Part shown: in pieces, positions 39,801 through 52,181 of the stretch
How positions within the stretch are numbered: position 1 is the first letter of the stretch
Layout: each line of letters opens with the position of its first letter
Source: Hypholoma sublateritium FD-334 SS-4
Taxonomy: Eukaryota; Basidiomycota; Agaricomycetes; Agaricales; Strophariaceae
Length of the DNA stretch: 64,000 bases
Reading direction: 5' to 3'
Assembly (NCBI GenBank): GCA_000827495.1
Contig: KN817519.1
Location: forward strand, 78,462 to 142,461
Notes under the pieces: model-generated
The model's input: only the letters and a program-made list of their open reading frames with translations
Told to the model about the DNA's origin: nothing
Databases searched by the model: none
Position numbers and translations under genes: made by a program

Positions 39801-42800
39801 ATGAAGCACGGAACACGATTGGTCGGGCGGAAATCTCGATATTTGTCATCTGGTGTGACGATGATGAACGGTTATCGAGAGAAAATGTAAGGTCCACATC
39901 GTCTAAGAACCGCACGCTCTCTGTGACCCTGCCCATTTTAATGAGGGACATCCCCAGACGACCGATAGTCAAAGCAATGATCCCCTATTGACCAAAGTTT
40001 ATGAGGATAATTGCCTTGTGTGTGTAGAGCAATACATTACCTGCTGGGAAAGGAGAATCTGGCTTATATATAAACGAATGGCTCGTGATTCAGTATCTTC
40101 GTCGTTTTCGAGGACGCTGATTGAAACATCGTGCAAATCAACTCTAAAGTCGAGATTGCCCGGACTCTGTTCCAGTGCTCCACTCGCATTGTCGGTATCA
40201 CTGATTGGATCAGTAGATGGTGGTTGGTAGACATTGTTGTTGAATGCACTGGTGAAGAATTCCAGTAGAGATATGACAGGGTCAACGGCAAAGATGATTT
40301 GGGGAGAATCCACTGTCAGGACGGCTACTGATGGGCCTTGGCTGTTCGTCATAGTGAAAAGTAGCATGAATTGATTGCGATCGTGTTGGGCAGCAGGAAT
40401 TATTTCACGAAATTTGGTTTGGCCCGGCCGAGTATTGCTCATCGTGAAAGATCGCAAAACAATTTGGGCCTCTCCATCACCGTTGGACAAAAGCTTGAAA
40501 CGAAGGGTATTATCATTCAAGGCAAACCGAGCAATCCCGTGGTCCTTGAGCTGAGATTCGGATATGGCAAATGGATCATACAAATGAAGTTTGATGGCGT
40601 TGACAGAGACAACTAGATCCACGATGGTCCAAATTTGTGAAGAGAGAGAACGAAGCTCGGGCTTAAAGGCAACCTCAGTCGATGCGATGTCTTTGATTGG
40701 CGGAGGGGTAGGGAAGTCGTTCGTGATACTGTGCCTGGCATCGGGAGGGTTTGCAAAGACACGAGGAATGGATTCTGCTAGCCTGATTAAAAGGCAGTAT
40801 TGCACTTGCGTCAAGTGTAACTTGATATCCGATACTTTGATTGAGACCTTGAACAAGGTCAGATCATAGCCTAACAATGTGATATTTGTGTCGAAGCTTA
40901 CTTGGGTATCAGGATAATCCACATCTTGCGCTCGATCTATGCCGCTCGTTTGAACAACGTCAGCAAAGACATCGATGTCGTCAATCATTTTCAGCGTTAA
41001 ACATTCCCCTTGGCGATAAAGGTTGGAGATGAGTTGTATCCCGCGTAGACTGGCCGATATACGATTGACGAGTGTCTCTGAAACATTGCGAGCACCGATT
41101 TGTCCAAGGCGAAGAATGAGAGCATCGCTAGATGACGCAGGATCAGAAGGGAAAATCACGATGGGCGTTTTGATAGATATGTCGAATTGCATTCGCTCGA
41201 TTTCAGATGCGCGTTGCACCGCTACTTGTGTGGCAGCATCGTATAATCCTTTGAGCTTCGCTAATTTAGCAACAAACAGATAGAGGTCGTGCAAAGGTTG
41301 TTCGACGAAGTGAAATTTGATAGAAGCGGCATCTAAATGAACCGATGATTTTATTCCTGTGTAATTCTCTTCTTCAGGATCAAATGTTTGGTATTTGAAG
41401 TCTGCAAAGTTTTTTCCGTCAATGGACATTAATTTCCCAAAGTCTCCGATGACAGGACATTTGGCATTGTCGTTGACCAGAGTCAGATTTCCTAGACGTC
41501 CAGAAACTCTGAGTGTTTTGGGTCTAACAAATACGGAAATATCTGCGGTTGACAGGGACAACGTCGCCAAGTTGGCCATATTGTTGCTCAAAATGACTAC
41601 ATTTTAACCGTAAACTGGACGTCTACGTTGCAGTTGTAGAAAACATACCTTGCACACCCTCCAGTTTCACTAAAACTCGTACTTTGCCATCTACATCGTT
41701 AGAGGTTTCAAGTCGTCCACCATCCTTCGGTGGATGATCGGGGTTGAAAGGGATAGCCTGATCGGAATTCGGGACAAAAGTGGTCATTATGAAATCATAC
41801 AACGCAAGAACAGGCTCTGGGGCCACGCGAAAAACCAGAGTTGACATTTTGATATCAATATTTTGGTCTATGCCTTCATAGAGCGTAAGGAAATTGGGAG
41901 ATTCCTTTTGTATTCTGGTGTAGACCATTGTGAGCAAATCTTGGTCGTTTGAGGGACCGAGTTCCCGTGTGGATATAAAGCAAATGTCCTTTTTGCCCGG
42001 CTGAACAACATTCATGTTTACGGAGCTAATAAGTAGATGCGTCAATAATAATAAATGACAAAACAGAAAGCCACAAAAAAAAAAGTACCGGAGGTTAACA
42101 TCCACTTTCATGTCGTACTTTGCTATCGTAAATGACAAAGAAAAGCTGTCAAGGTGGAGGTCTCCCAGGAGTTTATCAACACCATCAGGGGTAGACTTTG
42201 ATATGACTGCACGAAGTCTGTCGACTTTGAAGTCAAGCTCAAAAATGTGTTGGCTAAGCCGAGGATTCTTCAGATTGATATCAGAAAACTCGCCATGAGA
42301 GAATAATGGAACATCTAACGCGCTTACAGTAGAAGATCCGTCGTCAGCTTCAAAGAATTGCTCCTCTTGAGACATCGAGGGAATGTCGTCATCTTCATCA
42401 TCTTCAACGTTGTACTCCGATTCAATTTGTCCGAAAAGGGTGGTCGGAAGCTGGAACGCATTTGACGCAGTTTGGACAGGTTCCGTGGAAAAGCTCGAAC
42501 TCTCTTCGGCGCCAAAATGAGGAATACAAACATCAATGAGACGCATCAAAGATTTATATTTGGTATCCGAAAGGTTGATCTGAAGAGACGGTAACGTGCC
42601 GGATACTTTGAACTGCGCCAAATTCAAAGCAGTGGGCACAATGGATTTATCAATCTGTAAATCGAAGCTTATCCTCTCTAAAATATGAAGAGAATCATTT
42701 GCTTCAGATACGAGAGCTGTTCGACATGTTTGCAGATTGTCTCCGACAATGAACTAAAAGTTGAATCAGAAAATAAGTAGATTATAAAAACAAATAGATA

Positions 42801-45650
42801 AAAACCTGTGCATCCTTTAGGCGAAGGAAAAGTTTATCATACATAAGCGATTCAAGATTACGGAAATCTTCGTCGGTGTATTTTATGTTTCGCTTTTGGT
42901 GAATCGTCATTATAGCCTCTTTTGGAACTAAATGACTTTCTATTGCTATGTGACCGGCGTCGATAATTAGATGTTTGCAATTATTCGTTGTGACACTGGT
43001 AAATGGTCAACGGTTTCCTGTGGAGAAGAGGGCAAACACAGACATACTCTTCAGGTACAATGATCACAGGAGCATTTAAATCCATTTGAATATCGACTGT
43101 TTTGTGCGTTTGTAGGGCATATTCTAAACCTGCGCGTGTCTCTCTACGCAGGCCTTCAAGTGTTTCGCTTGCAGCATTCTGGGCATTATGTTGAAAGGCA
43201 GTATACGTATTGTAGGGCGAAACATACCAATAGGGCTTCAACAGATTCAAGTTGACTGGAGGGTGGCTTGAAAAATTTGTAAACGGCTTCAATGTAGCCT
43301 TTGTGATAGATAATTTCCATATGTTGCATGCGAACAGTAAGTGCATTGTCAGCACGGTTATCTAGTGGATTATTTTCGAACTTGATAAAAAAGAAGGGGG
43401 TTATGTCTTGCGTCGAACTGGAACGTTCCTGTGTATCGTTGAAATCCGCCTTCACATGGACGATTTGGGGGTATAGAGAATGCGCGGTGGTACCATCGAA
43501 CACCCTGAATCCATTTAACGATATAGAGTTTTCAAAATTATCGGGGCGCTGAATGAAATTGGCCTGGAATACGTCGAAGACGACAGACATGACTTCTATG
43601 CTTTCTCCATGAGGATCGCTTTTCAAAGCAAAGGAGCCTTTGTCAAGCTTAGCCGCAATCCGCATCTTCAGCGATTCGCGGGGGACCTGTAAAGCATTCA
43701 CAACCGCAGTCTTTTCGTCGTAGTCAAGTACGTCGTATAGTTGTTTCCTTTGTTCTTCCGTCATAGAGCCTTTGAACACAGCTTCGTCTTGCTCTGTTTG
43801 AGTGCTCGAGGATCCCCAGAGCCAGCTGCCCCACCCTTGCTGTCGTGCTTGCTGTTCCTTTTTCTCGGCCTCAACCTTTTTGCGGAGAGCGAGATCCTTC
43901 TTTAACTTGGAGCGCGCTATTGATCGATAAAAGCGGATATCTTCATAGGACAGCCTACGTTCCAGCCCTTCAAATGTTGAGAGGTCCTATTTTGAGGTTG
44001 AGATTGATCCAATTATGAAAAGATATAACCAACCGTTCCGAGTAAAGGGGAGAGTAGTTTCTTCTGAAAAAGTGAGACGTAGGCCCTTCGATCATCTCGG
44101 CGCTCCGCGAAGTATTGCCATGTCCATTTCCTATTCTTTTCACGCACACCTTCGATAATAGCAGTCATAGCAAATACCAGTCGTGTCTTCGCAACACTAG
44201 AAGTGACGGCATTGTCGGCCGGACGATATTTCCCATACTAGTATATTGTTCAGTTGTAAGATATATCAATCAGTGTAAGAATTGTAGTCGCACCTGACGT
44301 TTTCGGAGGTAAACATGGTACATGTCGACCAAGGAGATGGCGTCCCGGTACTGGTGATCATCGAGAATGACACCTATTTCTTCGAAGAACAGATGTATAT
44401 CAAACTGTGGTGTATCCTTGTCCATTTTGTGGTTGACAACAACCTGTGAGTTGTGTTTAGCAGAAGATGCTACGGCATGCAACGTAACATTGACTCACTC
44501 TACCCTCTCCCGATACAGGTTTTAGGATGTATTGATGTTGCGTGTCATTTTTGCTATGGGATATCTACTACAACAGTGAGAAACCACCTTGGTACATGGC
44601 GAATGAATTTACCATGGAGAAGAACTTCTGGATTGATTCTTGAGTTGGAAGGCCAGACATGCTGGGGGAATCAGTGTCGAAGTACAATGCTAAAGATTGA
44701 AGCTTGGCCAACTAAAATCAAACAAATTAGTTGCCGATGATAATATTTGAATGCAGAAATTTACTTTATGGATAGCTCCGGCGGTGCTTTCGATGAAGGC
44801 GGGTTCCCACTGATCATTGACAGAGACTGCCGTGAATCCAGCAAGCGTAATTCCAGCGGCAAAAGGATGCTAATGTAAGAGATTTTAGTTAAATCACTTT
44901 CACCACCATAGTTGGACTAATTACCCCAGGGACGCTCAAATTATCTTCATATCTAATATGAATGTTCTTGACCGTCACTTGCACATTGTTAATTATTTTG
45001 GCAATAACGGATTGAACTAATCCTTGAGTCTGAGGGGACCCATCTTGAATAAAGAATGAAACAAATAATGTGGATGATAATAGAGATTAGGACCGACCTG
45101 CTGATTCGACTTCGCTTTGTACATGGAGAAGCTCCGCGTTCTCCAAGCGCTCCATTTTCGCTGAGTGCGCACGGGCTTCATCTTCTTCAGCATTTACATT
45201 GGATTGTGGGGATGGAACGACAAGGAGATATACGTCTTCGACCATTATCTCGACGGGTTGATTCCCAAGATTCATCCAATGAAGGGAAAGCGTGAACTTC
45301 CCAAGATGACCTATAGACGAATTGATGATTTAGGATACAAGTCGAGGGAATTTTCTAACCTTCCAACACATCCACTGGTAGTTGAAATTTATCCAGTGCA
45401 CCCTTTTTCAATTTCAAGTTTCGAAGCGTGAGTTGACCTGATTCTGGTCAAAACAATGGAAAGAAAGGCATGGATTGTTTAGATATACCTTGTCCAATCC
45501 CATAATTAACCTGATTCAAGTCCAAATTCATAACATACGGAGCAAGGATACGATTGAATAACTGTTCCGAAGATGATCAGTAATAACTACAGATCCCGAC
45601 TGGGTACATACGACATTGAGGACCTCCTTTCCAGGGTCCAACCACCACAT
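33891..45650 (-). CDS. VPS13: Vps13 bridge-like lipid-transfer protein
   Basis: Very large protein (about 3,000 residues over 11.8 kb, many short introns) that forms a hydrophobic groove channelling phospholipids between membranes at contact sites. Start ATG 45650 reads MWWLDPGKEVLNV, followed after an intron by LFNRILAPYVMNLDLNQV, the N-terminal chorein helix. Then come KNLHIRYEDN-type repeats (VTVKNIHIRYEDNLSVPG) and long beta-groove segments through about 38 kb. The adaptor-binding (VAB) region is encoded around 36.7-39.1 kb (PYRIRNQTGAPIFIWSDVD; SPYVIVNKTGMPFFVKP; PRFLIKNGLPNAIAFREHG). Next are the C-terminal helical domain (about 34.7-35.6 kb, SSVGKGM- and AFGFFKGVGKGLVGY-type) and a PH-like C-terminus ending at 33891 (FFNQVASVVKTFNARRRM). 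It is the largest gene of the window and appears intact. Confidence 0.95.
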
Positions 45651-45924
45651 CGGAAGGGTCGGAGGGGCACCCAAGTCTAGTAATGACCAAGAACAGAAGT
45701 CGCCGAGTTATACTTTGGAAGATAGCGGAGAGCTTTAGGTAAGAAACCTTGAGCAATTGGCGATTGCTCGCAATCAATATGTTGTATCCAAGTGATTCTG
45801 TGCTGGGAGATAATATAGAGACAGCGTAAATGATATCAGTAAAGCTTGAAGTAAATAGTAGGCAGTTGAATGTGCCAGTCAAGGGGCCCGACGCCGTGGT
45901 GCGTGGTGGGTTAGAGACGTCATG

Positions 45925-45932
45925 TTACGTAA
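45925..45932. promoter_or_regulatory. TTACGTAA palindrome in the VPS13 upstream region
   Basis: The perfect 8-bp palindrome TTACGTAA is the binding site of fungal Yap-type bZIP factors. It sits 3 bp from GACGTCAT (45916-45923), a CRE-like site. Both lie in the 347-bp divergent region between VPS13 and the candidate micropeptide start. Regulatory use is inferred. Confidence 0.4.
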
Positions 45933-45997
45933 TAACCTAATACGACACGCGCAATCGGTGATCCCAGGGCCAAAGTTCATTTGTTGTGATCATGTAG

Positions 45998-46193
45998 ATG
46001 CCGCTCCTGCTCCTTCCTGCTCATTGCACTGCTAGATCTGCTCTTCGTCATTCTCATGCACATGGTGAGTCGAATGATCATTCCATTATATAGGTGTTCT
46101 AGTACCATTAACCATTTTATAAACTGTTTAGGTCCGCATGCAACTTTCCTTGCTCGTGAGGGTATTATGGTACATACATGTAAGTTGATGTAA
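45998..46193 (+). CDS. Candidate 42-aa spliced micropeptide
   Basis: ATG 45998 opens a short exon reading MPLLLLPAHCTARSALRHSH, then AHG. The donor G|GTGAGT at 46065 and the acceptor TTTAG ending at 46131 bound a 67-nt intron with branch-like CTRAY options. The second exon reads PHATFLAREGIM and stops at TAA 46191-46193. The spliced length (129 nt) is a multiple of three. The N-terminus is hydrophobic and basic without acidic residues, as in a mitochondrial presequence or a tiny mitochondrial subunit. A second intron could instead extend it into sequence antisense to the neighbouring coiled-coil gene. I do not recognise the family. Confidence 0.35.
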
Positions 46194-46262
46194 CATATTA
46201 AAGCGACTCAGAAACACATGGTACGTGGACGCGGCATGGGTATGGGAGAACAGGCGAGCAAG

Positions 46263-48649
46263 TTACTCGTCATTCCCACTCATTCCGGCGCTCCAGACAG
46301 TGCTACCGCTGCTTCCACCAGCCGATTTTCTACTCCTTCTGCTGCTTTTCCTTTGTACAATCTCAGTAAATCCACTGCTAGACCCTTTGGCTATCTCTTC
46401 ACTAAGATCTCGTTCACGTGCATCGAGGGCAGCCAAAGAATTCTCTGCTTCTGCATGCTCCAAGGCTTCTTCCGTCAAACCGGGATGTGCTCGATTGAAT
46501 TGCCCCAAAGATGACGCGGCGGAATGAACCGAAGAAGCGTCGTTGGTACCATTATCGGCAGTTGACTTGTTACCGAAGAAGGAAAATCTGCGGTTACTCT
46601 TGACGGAGGTGGCTGCACTTTCTGTATGGACTCGTTCCATGGGCGGAGGCACTGGAGAATTTGGCAGGGGTGACTGCGCTGGAGGCTGAATGCCCATCAA
46701 TTTCATGGTTGCATGGAGACGTTCTCTCTCCTTCCTGTCTTCTTCATCCTCATAATTATCAAGCTTTCGGGCACCCGTCACAGGTACCGCTCCCGGTTTC
46801 AAAGTAAGTGGTCGAAGGCTCGGGGAAGGTTCAGGTTTTTTCTCGTTGTTGAACAAAGAGAACGACGTCCAGTCGAAAGAGAGAGAACGCCGTTTCGCCT
46901 TAGGATCAGGCCTCGAGATGACAGGAGAACTGAGTTTGGTATCGGCATTCGGGTTGGAAGAAGAGCGGCCAACATTAATGGATTGTGGTCTCGGTTTGCT
47001 TTGACTGAATGGTCGTGAGTTGGCGGTATTTGCGAATGGCGTTGCCGTAGAAGGTGTCGCGGGCTCTTTCTCATAGTCGACGGCCAAAACATGCTCAAAA
47101 CCCTCCTGCGCAATAATGCGGTCAATAATCTTTGAAGCATATAGAGATAGTGCTTTGTTTGCGTCCTTGAGGGATTTGACTTCTGTCCGCAGAGCATCGA
47201 TATCAGTACCCGATGAATTGGAATCCAGGCCTGTACTCTCCGAGTGTGGTATCTTCGAACCATCTTTCTTGCTACGTTTGGATTTGCCAGGAGTACTGAG
47301 TCTGTTGTTCTCAGCAAGGGTATTTCCGGCCAAGATATCCTTGTTTTCTGCACGACCAAGCTCCGCCGCAAGATCAAGTCCAGGACCAGTGATAGGAAGG
47401 TCGGCCAGAGATTCTCCTTGACGAGAAAGGGAGGATGTTGTACGTTTACGTTCCGGTCGACCAGTCAGGCGGGAGGCCTGCGAAGGGATGTCCGCTTTAT
47501 GATCAAAAGAATATGCACCATGGTCACCATCCGCAGATTCCTCCTCGACTCTGTCTAGCATGCTTCGACCAAGGCTTCGGGTACTGCTGGTGTCTGTGCT
47601 TACTTGATCATCTTCATCTGCACTGTTTGCGCCTCCTACTTGTTTCATGAGGTCAAATTGTCCGCTGAGGGTCCTCTCTCGCAGGAGAATCATATAACTC
47701 TCGTTCTCCTCTTGCAGCTCTTGATTGACTCTCTTCAAATCGACAAGTTGGGTCTGCATGAGAATAAGAGTGCTCTGGAGGGAGGAATAAGAAGTAGAAA
47801 GCGTCGACAACTCCAACTTCAAAGACGTCATCTCAGCAGGTTCATTGTCAGGATCATTTAAGTCTCTCTCTCTCGCAGTTGTATCATTATGGCCCAACTG
47901 AGGAGACGAGGGGTAATCTTGCTCGGGTTCCGTCTCGGCTTCTGATTCAATTTCAAATGCAGTAGTCTCCACGCGCTTCCTGGCTTGGGTAAGAGACTGT
48001 ATGCGAGACTTCAGATGCTGTTCATTGTCGTAGAATGCTTGCCGCTCAGCCTCGAAGGTGGCAGTCTGGAAAATTGTTAGTATCAATTGAGATGATGAAC
48101 ATCGAAGTATCGTACCTGTTCATTATACCTCCGTTGTATATCGCGTTTCTCCTTCTCTAGTTCGCGAACTTGATCCCTGAGTTTCTCGGAGACATCTATC
48201 CGTTGGGCCAATTCCATTTCCCATCGCGACTGTTCTGCATATAGTTCATTGAGACGCGTTTCTGCATCCGACAGAGATGATGTAAGGCTATTGTTTTCAG
48301 TGACATACGAAGAGATGAGTTGCTCTTTGTCTTGAAGTTGTACCAGAAGCTTCAAAACCCATTAATTTCGATAACGACAACGGACATTCGGACATGCCTG
48401 TTCTTTTTGGTCGGTTTCTTGTCTCAGCGAAGCTGCGAGAGTGTCATTGGCTTCTCCGTTGACCGCTGGAGTGGGGGATGCACTTTTCGACAGGGGGCGA
48501 CGGGTAGTCGAGTTAAGGGTGGAGAGACGTGGAGAGGCTGCTGAACGTGCAGTAGCCCCCCTAGCTAATTGGGGTGATATTGTAGGAGACGCAGAAGAGG
48601 AGACACGTCTGGTCGAGGAGGATGGGTTTCCTTTCGAAGTCGTTGCCAT
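46263..48649 (-). CDS. Fungal coiled-coil protein of unknown function
   Basis: Start ATG 48649 reads MATTSKGNPSSSTRRVSSSA, a basic Ser/Thr-rich disordered leader. Coiled coil follows over three exons: LLVQLQDKEQLISSYVTENN; RWEMELAQRIDVSEKLRDQV; ATFEAERQAFYDNEQHLKSR. A second coil has LVDLKRVNQELQEENESYMI followed by LLRERTLSG, a pattern I recall from uncharacterised fungal proteins sometimes named M-protein-repeat or Uso1-like. A third helical part (LRTEVKSLKDANKALSLYAS, then KIIDRIIAQEGFEHVLAVDY) precedes a Ser/Pro-rich tail with ERERLHATMKLMGIQPP and the end SGNDE. Such proteins are often scaffolds or tethers, but nothing here shows a specific role. Two introns lie near 48085-48110 and 48358-48400. 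Confidence 0.8.
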
Positions 48650-48953
48650 GAGGGATATGAGTGATGGTCGTGATTAACGTGATAAAACAGAGCGCAAGTC
48701 AAGCGCAGGTCATAAAATCTTTGAGGTATTCGTGACTGAGCGATACACGTAGCTTGTAGGAGAGGAAAAAATCAGATAAAGAAGACGAAACAGGACTTAA
48801 GTGATGTTGTACAGGTCAGAACAATGAAGTGCGTGTCCAAGGAATGTGGCCGTTACAACTTAGGAACATGTCCACATGTATGGACATGCTCACAAACCAA
48901 AGCAAAGTATGACTGCTCCTGTAATATACCATGACCACGGATTCTTCGACACC
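48650..48953. other. Divergent promoter region, coiled-coil gene and XRCC2
   Basis: About 300 bp shared by two genes facing away from each other. ATG 48876 is in frame with the chosen XRCC2 start and would add 26 residues. No clear TATA box is seen. Confidence 0.5.
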
Positions 48954-50044
48954 ATGGAGAGTTCAGTAAATCTGTCAGCAGATCGTCTTTTGAGCGAGAT
49001 CCAGTCGGAGACTCTCCAACAGGTGTGTCGGAAGACGTCAGATTCAACCGCCCTGCACGAACAAACATTCACTGATACGTCTGCCACCAGTTTCTCACTT
49101 CCTGTCGCGAAGAGGGTGAGTCGTTAACACCCCGTGCTCATACTTTGCTGAATGAATGTACATATCTTGCAATAGCCTATACGCCGTCTGTGTATCAGAT
49201 CCCAAGCTTAGACACCTACCTAAATGACAAAACTCGGATGAAAACGAGAAATGTTCTGGAAATACAAGGACCTTCTGGATCAGGGAAAACACATCTGCTA
49301 TATTCTCTTCTTGCAACTTGCATATTACCAGTAGATCATTCCCTAGGATGGGGAAAGGCTGCGTTTATTTTCGACATGGATGGCACATTTCGCGTTTCCC
49401 GCTTCTGTCAAATCCTCACTGTTAAACTGGAACGTCATTTCCCATTGTTGCTCGCTTTGCCGCTTGTCGAGAAATGTCTCCAACACATACATATATTCAG
49501 GCCAGCATCTTCGGACCAATTGGACGTGACGCTACACTCGCTTCATAAGTTCCATGCCAAACTCTTCCCGGTTCTTGAATTAGGGATGATAGCCATTCAT
49601 TCGATTGATGCCTTTTATTGGCTAGATCGGTTCAAAGTCGAAGAGGCCAGATTATCCACCTCATTCACCCCGAAGTTAATCTATTATCACAACACGGCAT
49701 ATGCCCTACACAATCTTCTACTTTCATATAATGCAACTGTCGTCACAACACACTGGGCCTTTATCGCACCAAATGCGTCAGCTTATGCGTCGAACAACAA
49801 ATTACATCGAGTTCAAGCTACACCGATTGATCGCTTTGGCATTTCTTCAACAAGTTGCCAAGCGTTGCATCGTCAGTCAATATCAAAGCACCACCAATTA
49901 CTTTTAAATCCCGGAAAAAAAACCACTGTTAGTGATGCTGAGCTCCAAGAGATACAGGTTCTTGTTCGAACACTCGATCAGACTGACTATATACCATTCA
50001 AAATGCATTTAACTCGTTGTGGAGTGATTATTCATCCAGATTAG
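48954..50044 (+). CDS. XRCC2: XRCC2-like RecA/Rad51 paralogue
   Basis: Rad51 paralogues assist Rad51 filaments in homologous recombination. I read two exons, 48954-49115 and 49199-50044 (1,008 nt, 335 aa), joined by an 83-nt intron (GTGAGT...TATCAG); other acceptors break the frame. Seen: Walker A GPSGSGKTHLLYSLLATCIL, a Walker-B-like FIFDMDGTFR, and IHSIDAFYWLDRFKVEEARL. The last matches the human XRCC2 block LDSLSAFYWIDRV. A hydrophobic strand ATVVTTHWAFIA follows, as in the RecA core. The length is close to XRCC2 (280 aa in human) with an N-terminal extension. Start 48954 has a good context (ACACCATGG); 48876 is an in-frame alternative. The assignment to XRCC2 rather than another paralogue rests on the FYW-D motif and gene size. 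Confidence 0.78.
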
Positions 50045-50155
50045 TGGGAAGAGAGCTACAGCAAAATTGCCTCCTTTACCCTGTAATGTTACATTCAACA
50101 TGGATGTTATATCATCAGAAATAAGTAGCAATAAAATATATAGAAATGTATCTTA

Positions 50156-51820
50156 TTACAGCCCTTCATCGTTAGCGATGACAAGAGTTGGGGGAGTAGT
50201 TTCCTGATCCTTAGAGTCTTCGAATCCGACGGCGACGAAACTGAGCAAAACCAGCAATGCGCCACCAATGACCACGGCTTCTGTTGGTCTATGTTTTACG
50301 AAGTCGCCTGCAACTGCAACAGGGATAGTCAGACTTAAACCAATTGTAACCACAAGGGGGGTTGTCTTGAGCATGGCAAGGACATATAAATAGTCGCTTG
50401 ATAAGGTGATCGCCATCTGAAACGAGAAAGGTGAGACGACTTGTCAGATGTGAAGATTGATCATACGTTTATGAGGACTGCGGATATAATCTTTCTACTC
50501 GAAGGCCATTCGAATAGTTCCACCCCAGTGAGGTGAAGGATGATACCGATGGGCCAGCATACAAGGATATTGAAAAGCCCAACGAAGCCAAAGAATAGCT
50601 GCATGTCGATCCTAGATTCCGACTTGATGCGAACTTTGAGTAGAATCACATACATTGCATAAAACAAGGCAGAGATGAGGGCCAGTATATCTCCCATGGT
50701 TGCCCGGGAATCGACAAGAGCCTGTTGTGTGGTTGGATGCGATACTAAACCTGCTGTCTGCTTCGCCTCAGAGTCCGACAACGAGACTAGGACAACACCC
50801 ATGAAACTCGCGTAAGGTCAGCTTTGAAATGCAAGAACAACAAAAACATTGAGCACTACCTTGTGCAAACTGCGCCTATTTTTATGAGCGATAATTTTTC
50901 AACGCGGAAGATACGCCCAATAGTGAGAGTGAAAAATCCTGGCGAATGTGCCGTTATTAATTGATACATTCTGTTGACATAAAATCATATACTCACCACT
51001 CATGCTGGAAAGGATTGTTGCACTAGCTACGCTTGTATAACCCAGGGACGCATTGACAGACCAATTTGCGATGAACCATATCAAGCAGAAGGTAAAAGCC
51101 AGATGTGCCGTTTGTATGTCGGTGAGAGGGAGCAGCCAGCTGTCTCTTGGAAATGGATGTCGGTGCAAGGAGCCCTAAAGGGATAAGTATTAGGAGCGTC
51201 AAATTTAGCAACGACTTTTCAGAAATTGTCTGACCTCCGTCTGTATGTCGATATCAATGTCTTCGTTGGCCAAAGGTTCATAATCATTAGTAGTACTTTT
51301 CAAAAAAGGATTAGAACCGGCTGGATATTTCAGGTGTTTGCCGAAACATACTCATTTGGTATATTATTTTTCGTTTGTGGGTCGTTATGTCGTGACCACC
51401 ATCGTCGAATGAGGGATGGAATAAGATATAGAGCAAACGAACTTGTGTTCATGTACGTTACTCTGGGTTTAGCTTTCGTCAGCTGTCACAGGAATACCGA
51501 CATGTGCACTCACAGAAATGGTTTATTGTATCCGCCCTCGTACAAATCCTGTGGGCAAACGAGTTAGTGATTCTTCAAGTAGTCGTTACAGATAGCAGAC
51601 AAACTTGTGTCAAGAAATTGGATGAGGTCCACAACAGCACGACAAGCAGAAGCAGAATAATTCCGATCTTATATTCTCCGCCACGGGTGGTGCTTATTTG
51701 AACATTTTGCCGGGGCAGGTCGTCGTCGTTAGATATTTGCGAAGGAAGGGTTTCCATCTCGATACCTTCTCCTTCTAATACAGGGTGTGTGGGCGCTGTG
51801 TGCCTGTCAGACCTGGGCAT
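50156..51820 (-). CDS. EamA/SLC35F-type transporter (Thi74/YML018C-like)
   Basis: Ten-segment drug/metabolite-transporter-superfamily protein. Start ATG 51820 reads MPRSDRHTAPTHPVLEGEGI, a cytosolic leader. TM1 is IGIILLLLVVLLWTSSNFLT, typical of the Thi74/YML018C/SLC35F5 group. Later exons encode AHLAFTFCLIWFIANWSVNA with SLGYTSVASATILSS, a block well conserved in this group; MGDILALISALFYAMYVILL; LFFGFVGLFNILVCWPIGII; and SSDYLYVLAMLKTTPLVVTI. The end is an acidic tail (VIANDEGL). Yeast relatives are vacuolar or mitochondrial membrane proteins. The substrate is unknown, and thiamine transport should not be assumed. The PPR gene is divergent, 361 bp away. Confidence 0.85.
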
Positions 51821-52181
51821 TTAATAGAGTGCTCCAGGACTGAAAGAAAGAGAATAGATCATACAGATGCAGGGACTTGGAGGTTGTCAGAAGAGCATAC
51901 CTTTCGAGGAATGCCGATGGCGTCAACTCACAATGAGAAGGCGTGAGAATGTGGACCACTTAACGTTCCGAGCACGCCGATCATGGTGCAGAGAATGCCA
52001 CTCTAGGGAAAGTTATCCACATACTTACATTCTATGGTTAAGAACGGGTAAACTGTCGACATTTAACTCTACAAGGCAAGTGCGACCCAGTCATTCATAG
52101 GCTGTGCATCCTCTTATACAGTTTCCATTAGTGTTCCAGTGCTTTTACGAACTGGAAGTTTTGGACAACTTCTTGCTGTCC
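51821..52181. other. Divergent promoter region, transporter and PPR genes
   Basis: 361 bp between two ATGs. A GTG at 52104 is in frame with the PPR gene but is not a fungal start. No other feature is seen. Confidence 0.5.

Noticed and set aside
46194..46527. Extension of the micropeptide through a second intron into GRGMGMGEQASK- or LRNTWYVDAAWVW-type sequence
   Set aside because: The needed introns would be only 24-34 nt, and the extension is antisense to the coiled-coil gene's 3' exon.
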